Origin: Clostridium pasteurianum
GTDB taxonomy: Bacteria > Bacillota > Clostridia > Clostridiales > Clostridiaceae
Direction of reading: 5' to 3'
Assembly (NCBI RefSeq): GCF_001705235.1
Contig: NZ_MCGV01000001.1
Coordinates: forward strand, 1,054,001 to 1,118,000
Length of the DNA: 64,000 bases
In this document: positions 1-8,803 of the stretch, one piece after another
Layout: each line of letters starts with the position of its first letter
Numbering within the stretch: the stretch's first letter is position 1
Made by a program: the position numbers and the translations under genes
The notes under the pieces: model-generated
Told to the model about the DNA's origin: nothing
Databases searched by the model: none
What the model saw: the letters and a program-made list of their open reading frames with translations, nothing else

Positions 1-1784
1 CTTCTGTACTTATAAAACTCTTCATTATTTATGTCACATATTTTTATATCTTTATTTTTTATTTTATTTTTAAATTTATCCTGAGTTAATACTATTGTTG
101 CTTTACTATTTTCAAGGGTATATTCTATTCTGTCCTCTGGATAGTCGGGGTCTATTGGCATATATGCTCCTCCTGCCTTCAAAATACCCATTATTCCTAC
201 TATCATGTTGACAGATCTCTCTACAAGCATTCCTACTATTACATCTTTACCTACTCCCTTTTCTCTTAAGGCCCTTGCTAAAGAGTTCGCCCTTTCATTT
301 AGCTCTTTATAGCTCATCTTTTTATCTTCATATACAACTGCAATATCATCCGGTGTCTTTTCTGCATACTTCTCAAATAATTCATTTATCATTTTATTCC
401 TTGGGTAATCTGCCTTTGTATCATTAAATTCTACTAATAATCTGTGCTTTTCTCTGTCTGTAACTACATCTATATCATTAATATTTTTGTCACTGTCTTT
501 TATAATATTTTCAACTAAATGTTTTATATTAGTAACAACATTTTCTATTGGTATGAATTTTTCAAATGCATCAATGGCATAATCAAAATTAATTTCAACA
601 TCCTTATCCTCATCAAATTCTCGAATAAATACAGCTAAAGCATTTCTTTCATGCATATTACTTAATGTTTTTATATCTGTTTTTGTTCCATTAAAAACTG
701 CTGCATAGTTATGATTTTCATAAGATAAGGTTATATCAAACAATTTCTGATCTCTATCTTTAGAAATACTTGTGTAAATTTCTCCAAAAGAGAGCTTTTG
801 GTGTCTATAGCATGCCTTTAGCTCCATCTTTATTTCATTCATTAATTCCGAAAAATTCTTTTCTTTTGATACTTCTATCTTTAAAGGTATAACATTGGCA
901 AAATGACCTACTATTTGCTTATGGCTAGCTTTTCTTCTATTTAATATAGGAACTCCAATTACTACCTCTTTTGAATTAGAAACTCTTGCAAAATATGTAC
1001 TTAATACACCAAGAAAAAAATGAAATACAGAACATTTTTCCTTGGTGCAGTATTCTATTATTTGATTATATATATTTCTCTTTATTATTACACTTTCTCT
1101 ATTACTAAATGCCAGTTTATTACTTTTAATATTTCTAACAAATATATTTTGAGGAATACATTTAAATTTATCTTTCCAAAATTCTCTATCCTTCAAATAC
1201 TTATCCGATTCTCTATACGATTCATTATCTCTTATAAATTCCAAGTAAGAATGTTTTTCTATCTCATTTTGAGAATTATCTATTTCATTGTAATTACTAA
1301 CTAATTCTCTAACTATAATCGAATGTCCCCATCCATCTGATATTATGTGATGCACCCTAGAAAAATAAAAATATCTATTTTCATCTACTTTAATAAGTAC
1401 AATTTCAAATAGATTATCATTACTATTGAAATCAAATGGTTTTAAAAATTCTTCTTGCATCCATTCTAATGAAAACTTTTCAGAATACTCTTTTGATGAA
1501 AAATCATAAAATGGCACCTTATATTCTATTTTTTTCAATATTTTCTGAAATGGTTTACCATCATGTTCCTCTATTCTAATTCTTAAACTATCATTATCTC
1601 CAATGAGTTTTTGTACAGCCTTTTGGAAACTTAAATAATTAATGTTACCCTTAATATCAGCATAACCGCCAATATTGTATATTGGCTTATTTTTATATAA
1701 ACATTGTTCGGTCCATACATCCTTTTGATATGATGTTAAAGGATACTTTTCCACTTCTTGATTGTCTAATTGCTCTTTTAACAT
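1..1784 (-). CDS. Nonribosomal peptide synthetase, N-terminal part (runs off left edge)
   Basis: About 594 codons are visible from an ATG at 1784, preceded by a GGGGG-type ribosome site at 1795-1800; the rest lies outside the window. The protein opens with a condensation domain whose catalytic motif HHIISDGWG lies near residue 148 (about 1340). From about residue 455 an adenylation domain begins, with MSYKELN (core A1) and LKAGGAYMPIDPDYP (core A2). The A3-A10 motifs and any carrier protein are beyond the edge, so the activated amino acid cannot be read. A protein that starts with a C domain suggests an acylated first residue (lipopeptide) or a downstream module receiving a substrate from another synthetase. 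The frame is open throughout. It is transcribed away from the decayed transposase DNA on its right. The family assignment is firm; the product is unknown. Confidence 0.9.
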   Translation of the reverse strand, partial: MLKEQLDNQEVEKYPLTSYQKDVWTEQCLYKNKPIYNIGGYADIKGNINYLSFQKAVQKLIGDNDSLRIRIEEHDGKPFQKILKKIEYKVPFYDFSSKEYSEKFSLEWMQEEFLKPFDFNSNDNLFEIVLIKVDENRYFYFSRVHHIISDGWGHSIIVRELVSNYNEIDNSQNEIEKHSYLEFIRDNESYRESDKYLKDREFWKDKFKCIPQNIFVRNIKSNKLAFSNRESVIIKRNIYNQIIEYCTKEKCSVFHFFLGVLSTYFARVSNSKEVVIGVPILNRRKASHKQIVGHFANVIPLKIEVSKEKNFSELMNEIKMELKACYRHQKLSFGEIYTSISKDRDQKLFDITLSYENHNYAAVFNGTKTDIKTLSNMHERNALAVFIREFDEDKDVEINFDYAIDAFEKFIPIENVVTNIKHLVENIIKDSDKNINDIDVVTDREKHRLLVEFNDTKADYPRNKMINELFEKYAEKTPDDIAVVYEDKKMSYKELNERANSLARALREKGVGKDVIVGMLVERSVNMIVGIMGILKAGGAYMPIDPDYPEDRIEYTLENSKATIVLTQDKFKNKIKNKDIKICDINNEEFYKYR

Positions 1785-1915
1785 TTTTTGTATACCCCCA
1801 TTGTCTAATTTACACGATAATAATTTGATTATGGCAAAATATCTCCTAAACGTTTTCATTTTCTTCTAATTTTAATCTCTTATGTTATTTTTTAATGAGT
1901 TATTACATATTTACC

Positions 1916-1944
1916 ATTATAGTACATAATGTCTATATAGTAAA
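1916..1944 (-). promoter_or_regulatory. Probable promoter of the NRPS gene
   Basis: On the minus strand TTTACT (1939-1944) and TATAAT (1916-1921) are separated by 17 bases. This would start transcription near 1909 and leave a 5' leader of about 125 bases. The leader carries a weak cre-like sequence near 1848-1862 (ATGAAAACGTTTAGG), which lacks the final C of the CcpA consensus. Confidence 0.5.
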
Positions 1945-2084
1945 GTTAATTGATTTTATTGAAGTTATTTGAAATAAACTAGTGTAAATATTTTTACTTA
2001 TACTTATTTAAAATTAATCATATTAAAAATAGTCAACAAAATTAAAGAGAATAACTAGATTAGAAGATTTTATTTTTTACTAAT

Positions 2085-2507
2085 TTATCAAATGTTAGTA
2101 CAGTAGTTTCTTCGAAACTATTGAAAAGAAATGTTGCTAATGTTAGTAAAAGTACCGTTGGGAATATCTAAAAAAGGACATACCTGTTCAAATAGATAAA
2201 TCTACAGTATTTGAAGTATGTATAGACGATTTCGTTTTAAAGAAAAGACACAGATACGGAACAATTATGATAGACATCCATACACACCATATTATAGATA
2301 TGATTGAATCTAGTGATAAAGAAGACGTCATAGCATGGCTAAAATTATAAAATCACTAATGAGAAATACTGTAGAGATACCATATAACAATGGTGTTGAT
2401 ATTGTTGCGCTTAGAGAAAAATATAGATTTGATACGAAATGGGAAATAATATATGCAGTGAAAGATTTATCTTCACAAGGATTTTCAAACAAAGAAATTC
2501 AAAAATG
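2085..2507 (+). pseudogene. ISL3-family transposase remnant
   Basis: Reading the plus strand across frameshifts gives a helix-turn-helix-like stretch (SKSTVGNI), then CIDDFVLKKRHRYGTIMID at about 2218-2275, typical of the first catalytic Asp region of ISL3 transposases. After a stop and frame change, a second stretch resembles the following HTH region (FDTKWEIIYAVKDLSSQGFS, ending 2507). The segments lie in different frames with internal stops, and the C-terminal catalytic region is absent, so it cannot make a transposase. No terminal inverted repeats are evident. Confidence 0.7.
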
Positions 2508-2672
2508 ATTATTTCACTGAAAAATTCAAAGGCAGAAAATAATTTCATTATTTTACAAGCCTTTAACTGATATCAATGGTTTAGAAAAAACTCAACTAGC
2601 CAAACTAATAGAAATGCTTCCATTATTAAATAGCATATTTGAAGTATTAGAATCATTTAAAAGCGTAATAAA

Positions 2673-2755
2673 GATGTGCTTGGGATTTGGATTGGTCCAG
2701 CCGAATCATCAAAATATTGGCTGTTAGTTCTTAATGAACTTAAAAATAAAGGCTG
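2673..2755 (+). pseudogene. IS256-family transposase fragment
   Basis: About 28 codons read DVLGIWIGPAESSKYWLLVLNELKNKG. This resembles the block after the first catalytic Asp of IS256/mutator transposases (GIWVGENESSKFWLSVLNELKNRG in intact relatives). Nothing further of the element remains. It abuts the galM terminator, so two different insertion-sequence families decayed in the same interval. Confidence 0.65.
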
Positions 2756-2778
2756 GAAAGTTTGCTTTCTTTCCAACC
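2751..2778 (-). terminator. Terminator after galM
   Basis: A near-perfect hairpin (GGTTGGAAAG / CTTTCCAGCC) is followed on the minus strand by TTTATTTTT. It lies about 60 bases past the galM stop and would end the arabinose transcript. It overlaps the last bases of the IS256 fragment. Confidence 0.65.
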
Positions 2779-2836
2779 TATTGATTAAAAAAATATTTTT
2801 TTGTGAAGTTTACACGAAAGTGCTGACACACTTTAT

Positions 2837-3859
2837 TTATTCAAAATGATATTTAATGTTATAAATTTTTTCTTTATTAGCTGGCAGAACAATATCACCA
2901 AAATCACTATGATTAATTGCATCTGGAAGTGTTTGTGGTTCCAATGCAATTGCTCCATATTGTGGTATCTTCTTTCCCTGAACTTCAAAATCTTCACACG
3001 GGAAATTCAGCGTATATACAATTATAGAGTTACGATTTGACTCTATATTAAGCTTTATTCCTGTATCACTGTTAGCTAAAGTAACTGCATTTTTTGCATT
3101 AAGTTTAAATGGATGATCTATTCCTTCAACATTACATTCTTTTTTTACATGATTTATTGCATCCATTAAATCTCTAGGTTCACGAAAATCAAAAACCGTT
3201 CCATCAACTTTTTCAAGCTCACCTGTTGGTACATTGTCTTCCCTGGTTTTCGCAACATAATCAGCATTAATCTTAAGAGTATGATTTTTAAGTAAATTAT
3301 CTAAATTTCCACTCAGGTTAAAATATGAATGCACTGTTGGATTAAACAAAGTATCCACATCAGAGTATCCTCTAAAATCGATATTTAAATCATTATCATC
3401 ATTTAAAGAATAAATTATTTTAGCCTTTAATTTTCCTAAAAATCCTCCCTTGCCTTCTTCAATTGTTTTATAGAAAGTAACGCTATTATCATGTTCTGAA
3501 ATTTCACTTTCCCACAAAAATGTATTAAAAGCATACTTTCCACCATGAAGTACATTATTGCCTTCATTTGGCTCTAATTTGCACTTCTTTTCACCTATTT
3601 CAAACTCACCTTTGTCTATACGACCTGCAACACGTCCTATAGCTTTACCGGCAAACATTTTTGCATCTTCTAAATAATTATCTAACTTATCAAAACCAAG
3701 TAATACATTTACCTTTTTTTTATTTTTATCTAAAACATAAATTTCTGTTAAAGCAGCTCCATGAGAAATGCAAGAAAACTCCATACCATTTTTGTTGCTT
3801 ACAGTATACTTATAAACAGGATTTTCTTTAACATATCCACAAATTTTCTTTTTAATCAC
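2837..3859 (-). CDS. galM: Aldose 1-epimerase (mutarotase)
   Basis: A galactose-mutarotase-like protein of 340 residues that interconverts alpha and beta anomers of free aldoses such as arabinose in the cytoplasm. The family catalytic acid His is in PTVHSYFNLSGN and the catalytic base Glu in YGAIALEPQTLP near the C-terminus; NEGNNVLHGG is the conserved N-terminal block. I chose GTG at 3859 because GGAG at 3866-3869 lies six bases upstream; an in-frame GTG at 3871 would add four residues but has no ribosome site. It is the last gene of the arabinose run, 42 bases after araA, so a role in presenting the correct anomer to the isomerase is likely by context. Confidence 0.9.
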   Translation of the reverse strand: MIKKKICGYVKENPVYKYTVSNKNGMEFSCISHGAALTEIYVLDKNKKKVNVLLGFDKLDNYLEDAKMFAGKAIGRVAGRIDKGEFEIGEKKCKLEPNEGNNVLHGGKYAFNTFLWESEISEHDNSVTFYKTIEEGKGGFLGKLKAKIIYSLNDDNDLNIDFRGYSDVDTLFNPTVHSYFNLSGNLDNLLKNHTLKINADYVAKTREDNVPTGELEKVDGTVFDFREPRDLMDAINHVKKECNVEGIDHPFKLNAKNAVTLANSDTGIKLNIESNRNSIIVYTLNFPCEDFEVQGKKIPQYGAIALEPQTLPDAINHSDFGDIVLPANKEKIYNIKYHFE

Positions 3860-3913
3860 ATTTCTCTCCACCTTTATTACTAATTTAAAATTTTGTTGTT
3901 AATACAGTAATTT

Positions 3914-5383
3914 TTATTTAGTTGTTTCCTCAATTACATCTCTTAATTTGGTATTATGGTCGATAATAACAGTTTCTAATCCTACCATTCTGCTCCAATC
4001 ATATATCTGATCTACTGTCAATGCTAACGAAAGAACTGTATGATGTCCTCCACCTGCATAAATCCATGATCTAACTCCATCAAGGAAGTTTGGTTCTGGT
4101 TTCCATACCATTTTTGCAACTGGTAAGTTTGGCATATCCTCATCTGGTTTTACTGCTGTTATTTCCTTTATAAGCATACGATAATGTGTGCCTAAATCAA
4201 GCATTGTTACTACTACTCCTTTGCCTGTAGATCCATTGAATATCAAACGTGCTGGATCTTCTTTATCTCCAATTCCTAGTGGTTTAACAACAACCTTTGG
4301 CTTGTCTGATGCAAATGTTGGATCAACTTCAAGCATATGTGCTCCTAGAATCTTTTCATTTCCTTCGCTCAATTCGTATGTGTAATCTTCCATGAATCCA
4401 GTCTTTGTATTGTTTGTCATAACCTTTATCATTCTGCTTAACGCTGCTGTCTTCCAGTCTCCTTCTCCTGCAAATCCATATCCTTCTGCATTTAATCTCT
4501 GCACTGCAAGTCCTGGAAGCTGCTTCATTCCATAAAGATCTTCAAAGTTCGTTGTAAATGCATTATAATTTCCCTTTTCTAAGAAACTTCTTAATCCTTT
4601 TTCTATTCTTATTTGCTCCTTAACTTGCTTTTCATAGAATTTTGGATCATTTTCACCTGGATCTAATATATATATTTTCTTAAATTCTTCATAAGTCTTA
4701 TTTACTTCAGCTTCTTTAACTTTATCAATTTCAGCAACAAGATCACCTATACCATAGTAATCTACTGTCCATCCAAACTGAATTTGTGCTTCTATCTTAT
4801 CTCCTTCTGTAACTGCAACATTTCTCATGTTATCACCAAATCGTGCTACCTTTATGCTCTGACTTGCGATATATCCTGCTGCTACCTTCATCCAGTCTGA
4901 AACTTCTTTTTGAACTTTTTTATCTTTCCAGTATCCTACTATGATTTTATTATGCTTCTTAAGCCTGGCATTTATAAATCCATATTCTCTGTCTCCATGA
5001 GCACTCTGATGTAAATTCATATAATCCATATCTATTGTTTTCCATGGAATATTTTCATTATATTGAGTTGCAAAATGTAAAAGTGGTTTTTGTAAAAGTT
5101 TTGTTCCTGCTATCCACATTTTTGCTGGAGAGAATGTGTGCATCCATGTTATAACTCCTGCTACTTCATCTCTGTAGTTTACTTCTTTCATTATCTTTGT
5201 TATTTTATCAGCAGATGTTGCTAAAGATTTAAAAACTATTGGATAAGGCAAATTTGCACTCTTATTTAATTCATCAACAATTGCCTCAGAATCCTCTCTT
5301 ACCTTTGCTAATGCTTCTTCTCCGTATAAATGTTGACTTCCTACTACAAACCAGAATTCCATTTTTTCATTTTTTAACATCAT
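3914..5383 (-). CDS. araA: L-arabinose isomerase (copy 1)
   Basis: Converts L-arabinose to L-ribulose, Mn-dependent, cytoplasmic. At 489 residues it is close to the usual ~500. Family active-site residues are visible: Glu in GEGDWKTAA, Glu in FMEDYTYEL, His in GAHMLEVDP and His in GGGHHTVLS. Two in-frame ATGs follow GGGGAG; either may start. The protein differs from the second copy (11295-12764) at one residue, Glu here and Ser there, in TYELS(E/S)GNEK just after the catalytic Glu region. The DNA of the two copies is nearly identical from the ribosome site to the stop and diverges immediately outside. It sits between araE and galM. Confidence 0.97.
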   Translation of the reverse strand: MMLKNEKMEFWFVVGSQHLYGEEALAKVREDSEAIVDELNKSANLPYPIVFKSLATSADKITKIMKEVNYRDEVAGVITWMHTFSPAKMWIAGTKLLQKPLLHFATQYNENIPWKTIDMDYMNLHQSAHGDREYGFINARLKKHNKIIVGYWKDKKVQKEVSDWMKVAAGYIASQSIKVARFGDNMRNVAVTEGDKIEAQIQFGWTVDYYGIGDLVAEIDKVKEAEVNKTYEEFKKIYILDPGENDPKFYEKQVKEQIRIEKGLRSFLEKGNYNAFTTNFEDLYGMKQLPGLAVQRLNAEGYGFAGEGDWKTAALSRMIKVMTNNTKTGFMEDYTYELSEGNEKILGAHMLEVDPTFASDKPKVVVKPLGIGDKEDPARLIFNGSTGKGVVVTMLDLGTHYRMLIKEITAVKPDEDMPNLPVAKMVWKPEPNFLDGVRSWIYAGGGHHTVLSLALTVDQIYDWSRMVGLETVIIDHNTKLRDVIEETTK

Positions 5384-5424
5384 ATATCTCCCCTATCTAT
5401 TTTAATTTTATTTATTACTTAAAT

Positions 5425-5475
5425 TTCTATAAATAAATCAACGTATCCTGAAATCAATTGATTTATTTATAGAAT
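5425..5475. other. Intercistronic inverted repeat between araE and araA
   Basis: A 15-base perfect inverted repeat, CTATAAATAAATCAA and TTGATTTATTTATAG, flanks a short loop containing CGTAT. There is no clear T-run on either side, so it may act as an mRNA stability or processing hairpin or a protein site rather than a strong terminator. Confidence 0.5.
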
Positions 5476-5486
5476 AAGATTACATA

Positions 5487-6854
5487 TTAATCATTTAAAC
5501 CACTAACTTTTCCAATAGAACGATTATATAAGTAAGTTTCAATTTCTTCCAATGATTTACCCTTTGTTTCATAAAGAACATATTTAGCAAATAAAAATCC
5601 TAATACACAAATTGCAGCAAATCCAAAGAAAATTACGGATAAACCTACTGTTTGAAGTAATACTGGGAAGAATAATGCAACTAAAATATTGCCAAACCAG
5701 TTAACTGTTGATGCAATACCAGTAGCAATTCCTCTAACATTGCTTGGGAATAGTTCCCCAACTACAATCCAAGTAACAGCTGCCCATGAATATGCATAGA
5801 AAACAACGTATAAACAAATAAAGAAAAATACAGTCCAAGTTGCCCATACATGATTAGCCTGAGCAGAAGGATAAATTAATCCGACCAATAATAGTGATGC
5901 ACCCATTCCAATTGATCCTGTCATAAATAAGGTACGACGCTTAAATTTATCTACTACTAATAGTGTTATAGCTGTTGCTATTACAAAAACAACGCCAATA
6001 CCAATTGTACTAACAACTCCACCAATTGCTGATCCAAAAACTTTTTCTAATATTTGTGATGAATAATAAAATATAGTATTTGCACCTTGAATTTGTTGTA
6101 ATAAAGTTAGCCCACAGCCTGCAACTACAGCAGGAAATGCTGCTTTTCCAAATAAGTCCTTAAACGAACCTGAATCAGAATGTTTTGAATTAATAATTTC
6201 TTGATACTCACTTTCAGCTTCTTCAGGAGTACGCATTGATTGAAGAACTTTCTTTGCTAATTCATTTTTACCAACTCTAACTAAAAATCTTGGTGATTCT
6301 GGTAATACAAATGTTCCGAGGAATAGTACTATGGCTGGTACCATCGCACCACCAAGCATGTATCTCCATCCTTGAAAAGCATTAGCAAATGCATAATTTA
6401 CACCATATGCGATAAGCATTCCTATAGTTATCATTAACTGATTTAAACCTGATAGCTTTCCACGTGTCTCAGCAGGACTAATTTCACCCATATACATTGG
6501 AACTAAAGCTGAAGCACCACCTACGGCTACTCCTAAAACAACACGAGCACAAATTAAAAAACTTGTATTTTTAGAAACAGCTGAACCTAAAGCACCAATT
6601 GCAAATACAATTGCACTCCACTTAATCATTCTACGACGTCCAAAACGATCTGCTAAAGAAGCCATTAAAGAAGCACCTATCATAGCTCCTACAAACAATC
6701 CAGAAGTAATTGCACCTTCAAGCCAAGCATTAATGTTCCATGTTGCCTTAATTCCAGGCAAAGCTCCATTAATTATTCCAATATCATAGCCAAACATAAA
6801 CCCTCCGAAGGCCCCAAAAAAGTAAACCAATGCTGGAGATATTTTTTTATTCAT
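5487..6854 (-). CDS. araE: Sugar:proton symporter, MFS sugar-porter family (arabinose/xylose type)
   Basis: A 455-residue membrane protein of about 12 helices that should import a pentose with a proton. Sugar-porter signatures are present in order: GGFMFGYDIGIINGAL in the first helix, DRFGRRR in the loop between helices 2 and 3, PESPRFLV at the central loop, QQIQGANTIFYY in helix 7, and YETKGKSLEEIE at the C-terminus. The start is ATG 6854 after AAGGAGGAAATT. It lies between the ribulokinase and araA genes, and its upstream region has a cre-like site and a hairpin. Arabinose is inferred from location; xylose or both are possible. Confidence 0.88.
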   Translation of the reverse strand: MNKKISPALVYFFGAFGGFMFGYDIGIINGALPGIKATWNINAWLEGAITSGLFVGAMIGASLMASLADRFGRRRMIKWSAIVFAIGALGSAVSKNTSFLICARVVLGVAVGGASALVPMYMGEISPAETRGKLSGLNQLMITIGMLIAYGVNYAFANAFQGWRYMLGGAMVPAIVLFLGTFVLPESPRFLVRVGKNELAKKVLQSMRTPEEAESEYQEIINSKHSDSGSFKDLFGKAAFPAVVAGCGLTLLQQIQGANTIFYYSSQILEKVFGSAIGGVVSTIGIGVVFVIATAITLLVVDKFKRRTLFMTGSIGMGASLLLVGLIYPSAQANHVWATWTVFFFICLYVVFYAYSWAAVTWIVVGELFPSNVRGIATGIASTVNWFGNILVALFFPVLLQTVGLSVIFFGFAAICVLGFLFAKYVLYETKGKSLEEIETYLYNRSIGKVSGLND

Positions 6855-6890
6855 TTTAATTTCCTCCTTAATTTATTAAAACTAAACATT

Positions 6891-6909
6891 ATTTCAAAAA
6901 CGTTTTCAT
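6891..6909 (-). promoter_or_regulatory. CcpA binding site (cre) upstream of araE
   Basis: The minus strand reads ATGAAAACGTTTTTGAA, near the Firmicute cre consensus WTGNAANCGNWNNCW (the 14th base is G, not C). It lies 37-55 bases upstream of the araE start and would give glucose repression of arabinose uptake. Confidence 0.6.
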
Positions 6910-6941
6910 GTATTATAGAACTTAATCACATTTTATATAGT

Positions 6942-6999
6942 ATAATCAGATTAAACCTTAATTGTCTTATTCAATAAGTATTGGTTTAAATCTGATTAT
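6942..6999. other. Inverted repeat between ribulokinase and araE
   Basis: ATAATCAGATTAAACC (6942-6957) pairs with GGTTTAAATCTGATTAT (6983-6999), starting just seven bases after the kinase stop. It could be a partial terminator or a stability hairpin that lowers araE expression relative to the kinase. Confidence 0.5.
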
Positions 7000-7005
7000 C
7001 TTAAA

Positions 7006-8610
7006 TTAACTTAAATAATCAACTGCTGCTTGTTCAATAGGAATTCCTTTTTTATAACGTTCAATAAATTGCTCAAAGCCTTTAACATCTTTTGGATCAG
7101 GCTTTACTTCTTCAGCTACACAACCAGCAAAAACCCTCTTTGATAAAAATTCTGCTAAAGTAAAATCATTTTTACCATTTTTTAAATAATTGGCTAATAG
7201 TGCAATTCCCCATGCACCGCCTTCGCCTGCTGTTTCCATAACTGATACTGGAACATTTACTGCACCAGCAACTGCTGCTTGACCAACAATCGGAGTTTTA
7301 AATAATCCACCATGCCCAAGTAATTTATCAAGCTTTACATCTTCATCCTTTAACAAGATATCCATTCCAATTTTTAATGCACCCAAAGAAGTAAATAAAT
7401 GCGCTCTCATAAAGTTTGGCAAATTAAAATTACTTTTTGGTTTTCTTACAACTAGAGGTCTACCTTCTGAAACTCCTGTAATATTTTCACCTGCCAAATA
7501 ATTATATGCAAGAACTCCACCACAATCAGGATCACCTTGAAATGCTTGAGTATATAGTGCCATATAAAGAAGTTCTTTTTTAATTTTAACGTTTATTGCT
7601 TCAGTAAATTGCTCAAATATACTAACCCATGAATCTAAATCTGAATAACCATTATTTGCATGAACCATTCCAACTAAATCTCCTGAAGGTGTCGTTACTA
7701 TATCAATTTCAGGATGAACTTTAATAAGAGGTTTCTCAAGAACAACCATTGCAAAAATTGATGTACCAGCGGATACATTACCTGTACGCGGTGCAATTGA
7801 ATTTGTAGCAACCATACCTGTACCGGCATCTCCTTCTGGTGGGCACAATGGAATTCCTGCCTGAAGATTTCCACTTATATCAAGCTTTTTAGCTCCTTCA
7901 GCTGTTAAAACACCAGCATCTTCACCTGCTAATAAAACCTTTGGTAAAAGTTTCTCTATTTTTAATGAATGCTTCTGAACTTCTGGTAAATTATTAAACT
8001 TCTCTATCATTTTCTTATCGTAATTATTAGTATTTGTATCAATTGGGAACATTCCCGATGCATCGCCAACACCTAGGACCTTTTCACCTGTTAATTGCCA
8101 ATGAATATATCCTGCTAATGTAGTTAAAGAGTAAAGCTTTTCAATATGAGGCTCATCATGAAGAATTGCTTGATACAAATGAGCTATACTCCATCTTTCA
8201 GGAATATTAAATTTAAATAAACTTGTCAATTTTTTTGCTGCTTCTTCTGTCATTGTGTTACGCCATGTTCTAAATGGAACAAGTAGATTACCTTGTTTAT
8301 CAAATGCCATATATCCATGCATCATAGCCGAAAAACCAATCGATCCGATCTTTGAAAGTGTAACTCCATATCGTTTTTTTACTTCAGCAAAAAGCTTTTG
8401 ATAACTATATTGCAAACCTTTCCAAATTTCTTCTAATGAATAAGTCCAAATTCCATCCTCTAAACTTGTCTCCCATTCAAAGCTGCCACTAGCTAATATT
8501 GAAAAATCGTTTCCAATAAGAACAGCCTTAATTCGAGTAGAACCAAATTCTATACCTAATGATGTTTCACCATTCTCAATTTCCTTTACTTTTTTATCCT
8601 CTATATCCAA
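7006..8610 (-). CDS. araK: FGGY-family pentulose kinase, probable L-ribulokinase
   Basis: A 534-residue FGGY carbohydrate kinase. The N-terminal phosphate-binding loop is [13 protein letters not shown], and the C-terminal ATP domain has [13 protein letters not shown] and [18 protein letters not shown]. It should phosphorylate L-ribulose to ribulose-5-phosphate, the step between AraA and AraD, because no other kinase is in the locus. It is not a typical AraB; the non-orthologous ribulokinase of C. acetobutylicum is the closest match I recall. The start is an unusual TTG at 8610 preceded by GGAGGGAGG. Two phased AraR-type operators lie upstream. Xylulokinase activity cannot be excluded from sequence. 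Confidence 0.8.
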   Translation of the reverse strand: MDIEDKKVKEIENGETSLGIEFGSTRIKAVLIGNDFSILASGSFEWETSLEDGIWTYSLEEIWKGLQYSYQKLFAEVKKRYGVTLSKIGSIGFSAMMHGYMAFDKQGNLLVPFRTWRNTMTEEAAKKLTSLFKFNIPERWSIAHLYQAILHDEPHIEKLYSLTTLAGYIHWQLTGEKVLGVGDASGMFPIDTNTNNYDKKMIEKFNNLPEVQKHSLKIEKLLPKVLLAGEDAGVLTAEGAKKLDISGNLQAGIPLCPPEGDAGTGMVATNSIAPRTGNVSAGTSIFAMVVLEKPLIKVHPEIDIVTTPSGDLVGMVHANNGYSDLDSWVSIFEQFTEAINVKIKKELLYMALYTQAFQGDPDCGGVLAYNYLAGENITGVSEGRPLVVRKPKSNFNLPNFMRAHLFTSLGALKIGMDILLKDEDVKLDKLLGHGGLFKTPIVGQAAVAGAVNVPVSVMETAGEGGAWGIALLANYLKNGKNDFTLAEFLSKRVFAGCVAEEVKPDPKDVKGFEQFIERYKKGIPIEQAAVDYLS

Positions 8611-8661
8611 TATAAAAGCCTCCCTCCGATATAATGGTATCCTTTACAAAAAATATATCAC

Positions 8662-8709
8662 TTTTGTACGTATATGTCAACAGTATATTCAAAAAAGGTA
8701 CGTACTTAT
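8662..8709 (-). promoter_or_regulatory. Paired AraR-type operators before the ribulokinase gene
   Basis: Two palindromes centred on TACGTA lie at 8662-8677 (TTTTGTACGTATATGT) and 8694-8709 (AAGGTACGTACTTATT as seen on the plus strand). They resemble the Bacillus AraR box ATTTGTACGTACAAAT. Their axes are 32 bases apart, about three helical turns, which suits cooperative binding of a dimeric repressor. The divergent locus regulator araR is the likely ligand-responsive protein. Confidence 0.65.
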
Positions 8710-8746
8710 TTTTTGATAGAGCACTATACACTAATTTATTTAACCA

Positions 8747-8784
8747 CAGGACTATTACATTAATTATCTAATGTAATAGTCCTG
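8747..8784. terminator. Strong hairpin after phosphoketolase
   Basis: CAGGACTATTACATTA is followed by its exact complement TAATGTAATAGTCCTG with a six-base loop. It lies 20 bases past the xpk stop and before the paired operators, so xpk and the kinase gene are probably separate transcription units. The following bases are only moderately T-rich. Confidence 0.5.
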
Positions 8785-8803
8785 CAGCTTTATTAATGTC
8801 TAT

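Noticed and set aside
1020-1304. 94-codon plus-strand frame inside the NRPS
   Set aside because: Low-complexity Tyr/Phe/Ile-rich product lying opposite a well-conserved condensation domain.
2085-2507. Functional ISL3 insertion sequence
   Set aside because: Multiple frameshifts and stops, missing C-terminal catalytic part, and no detectable terminal repeats.
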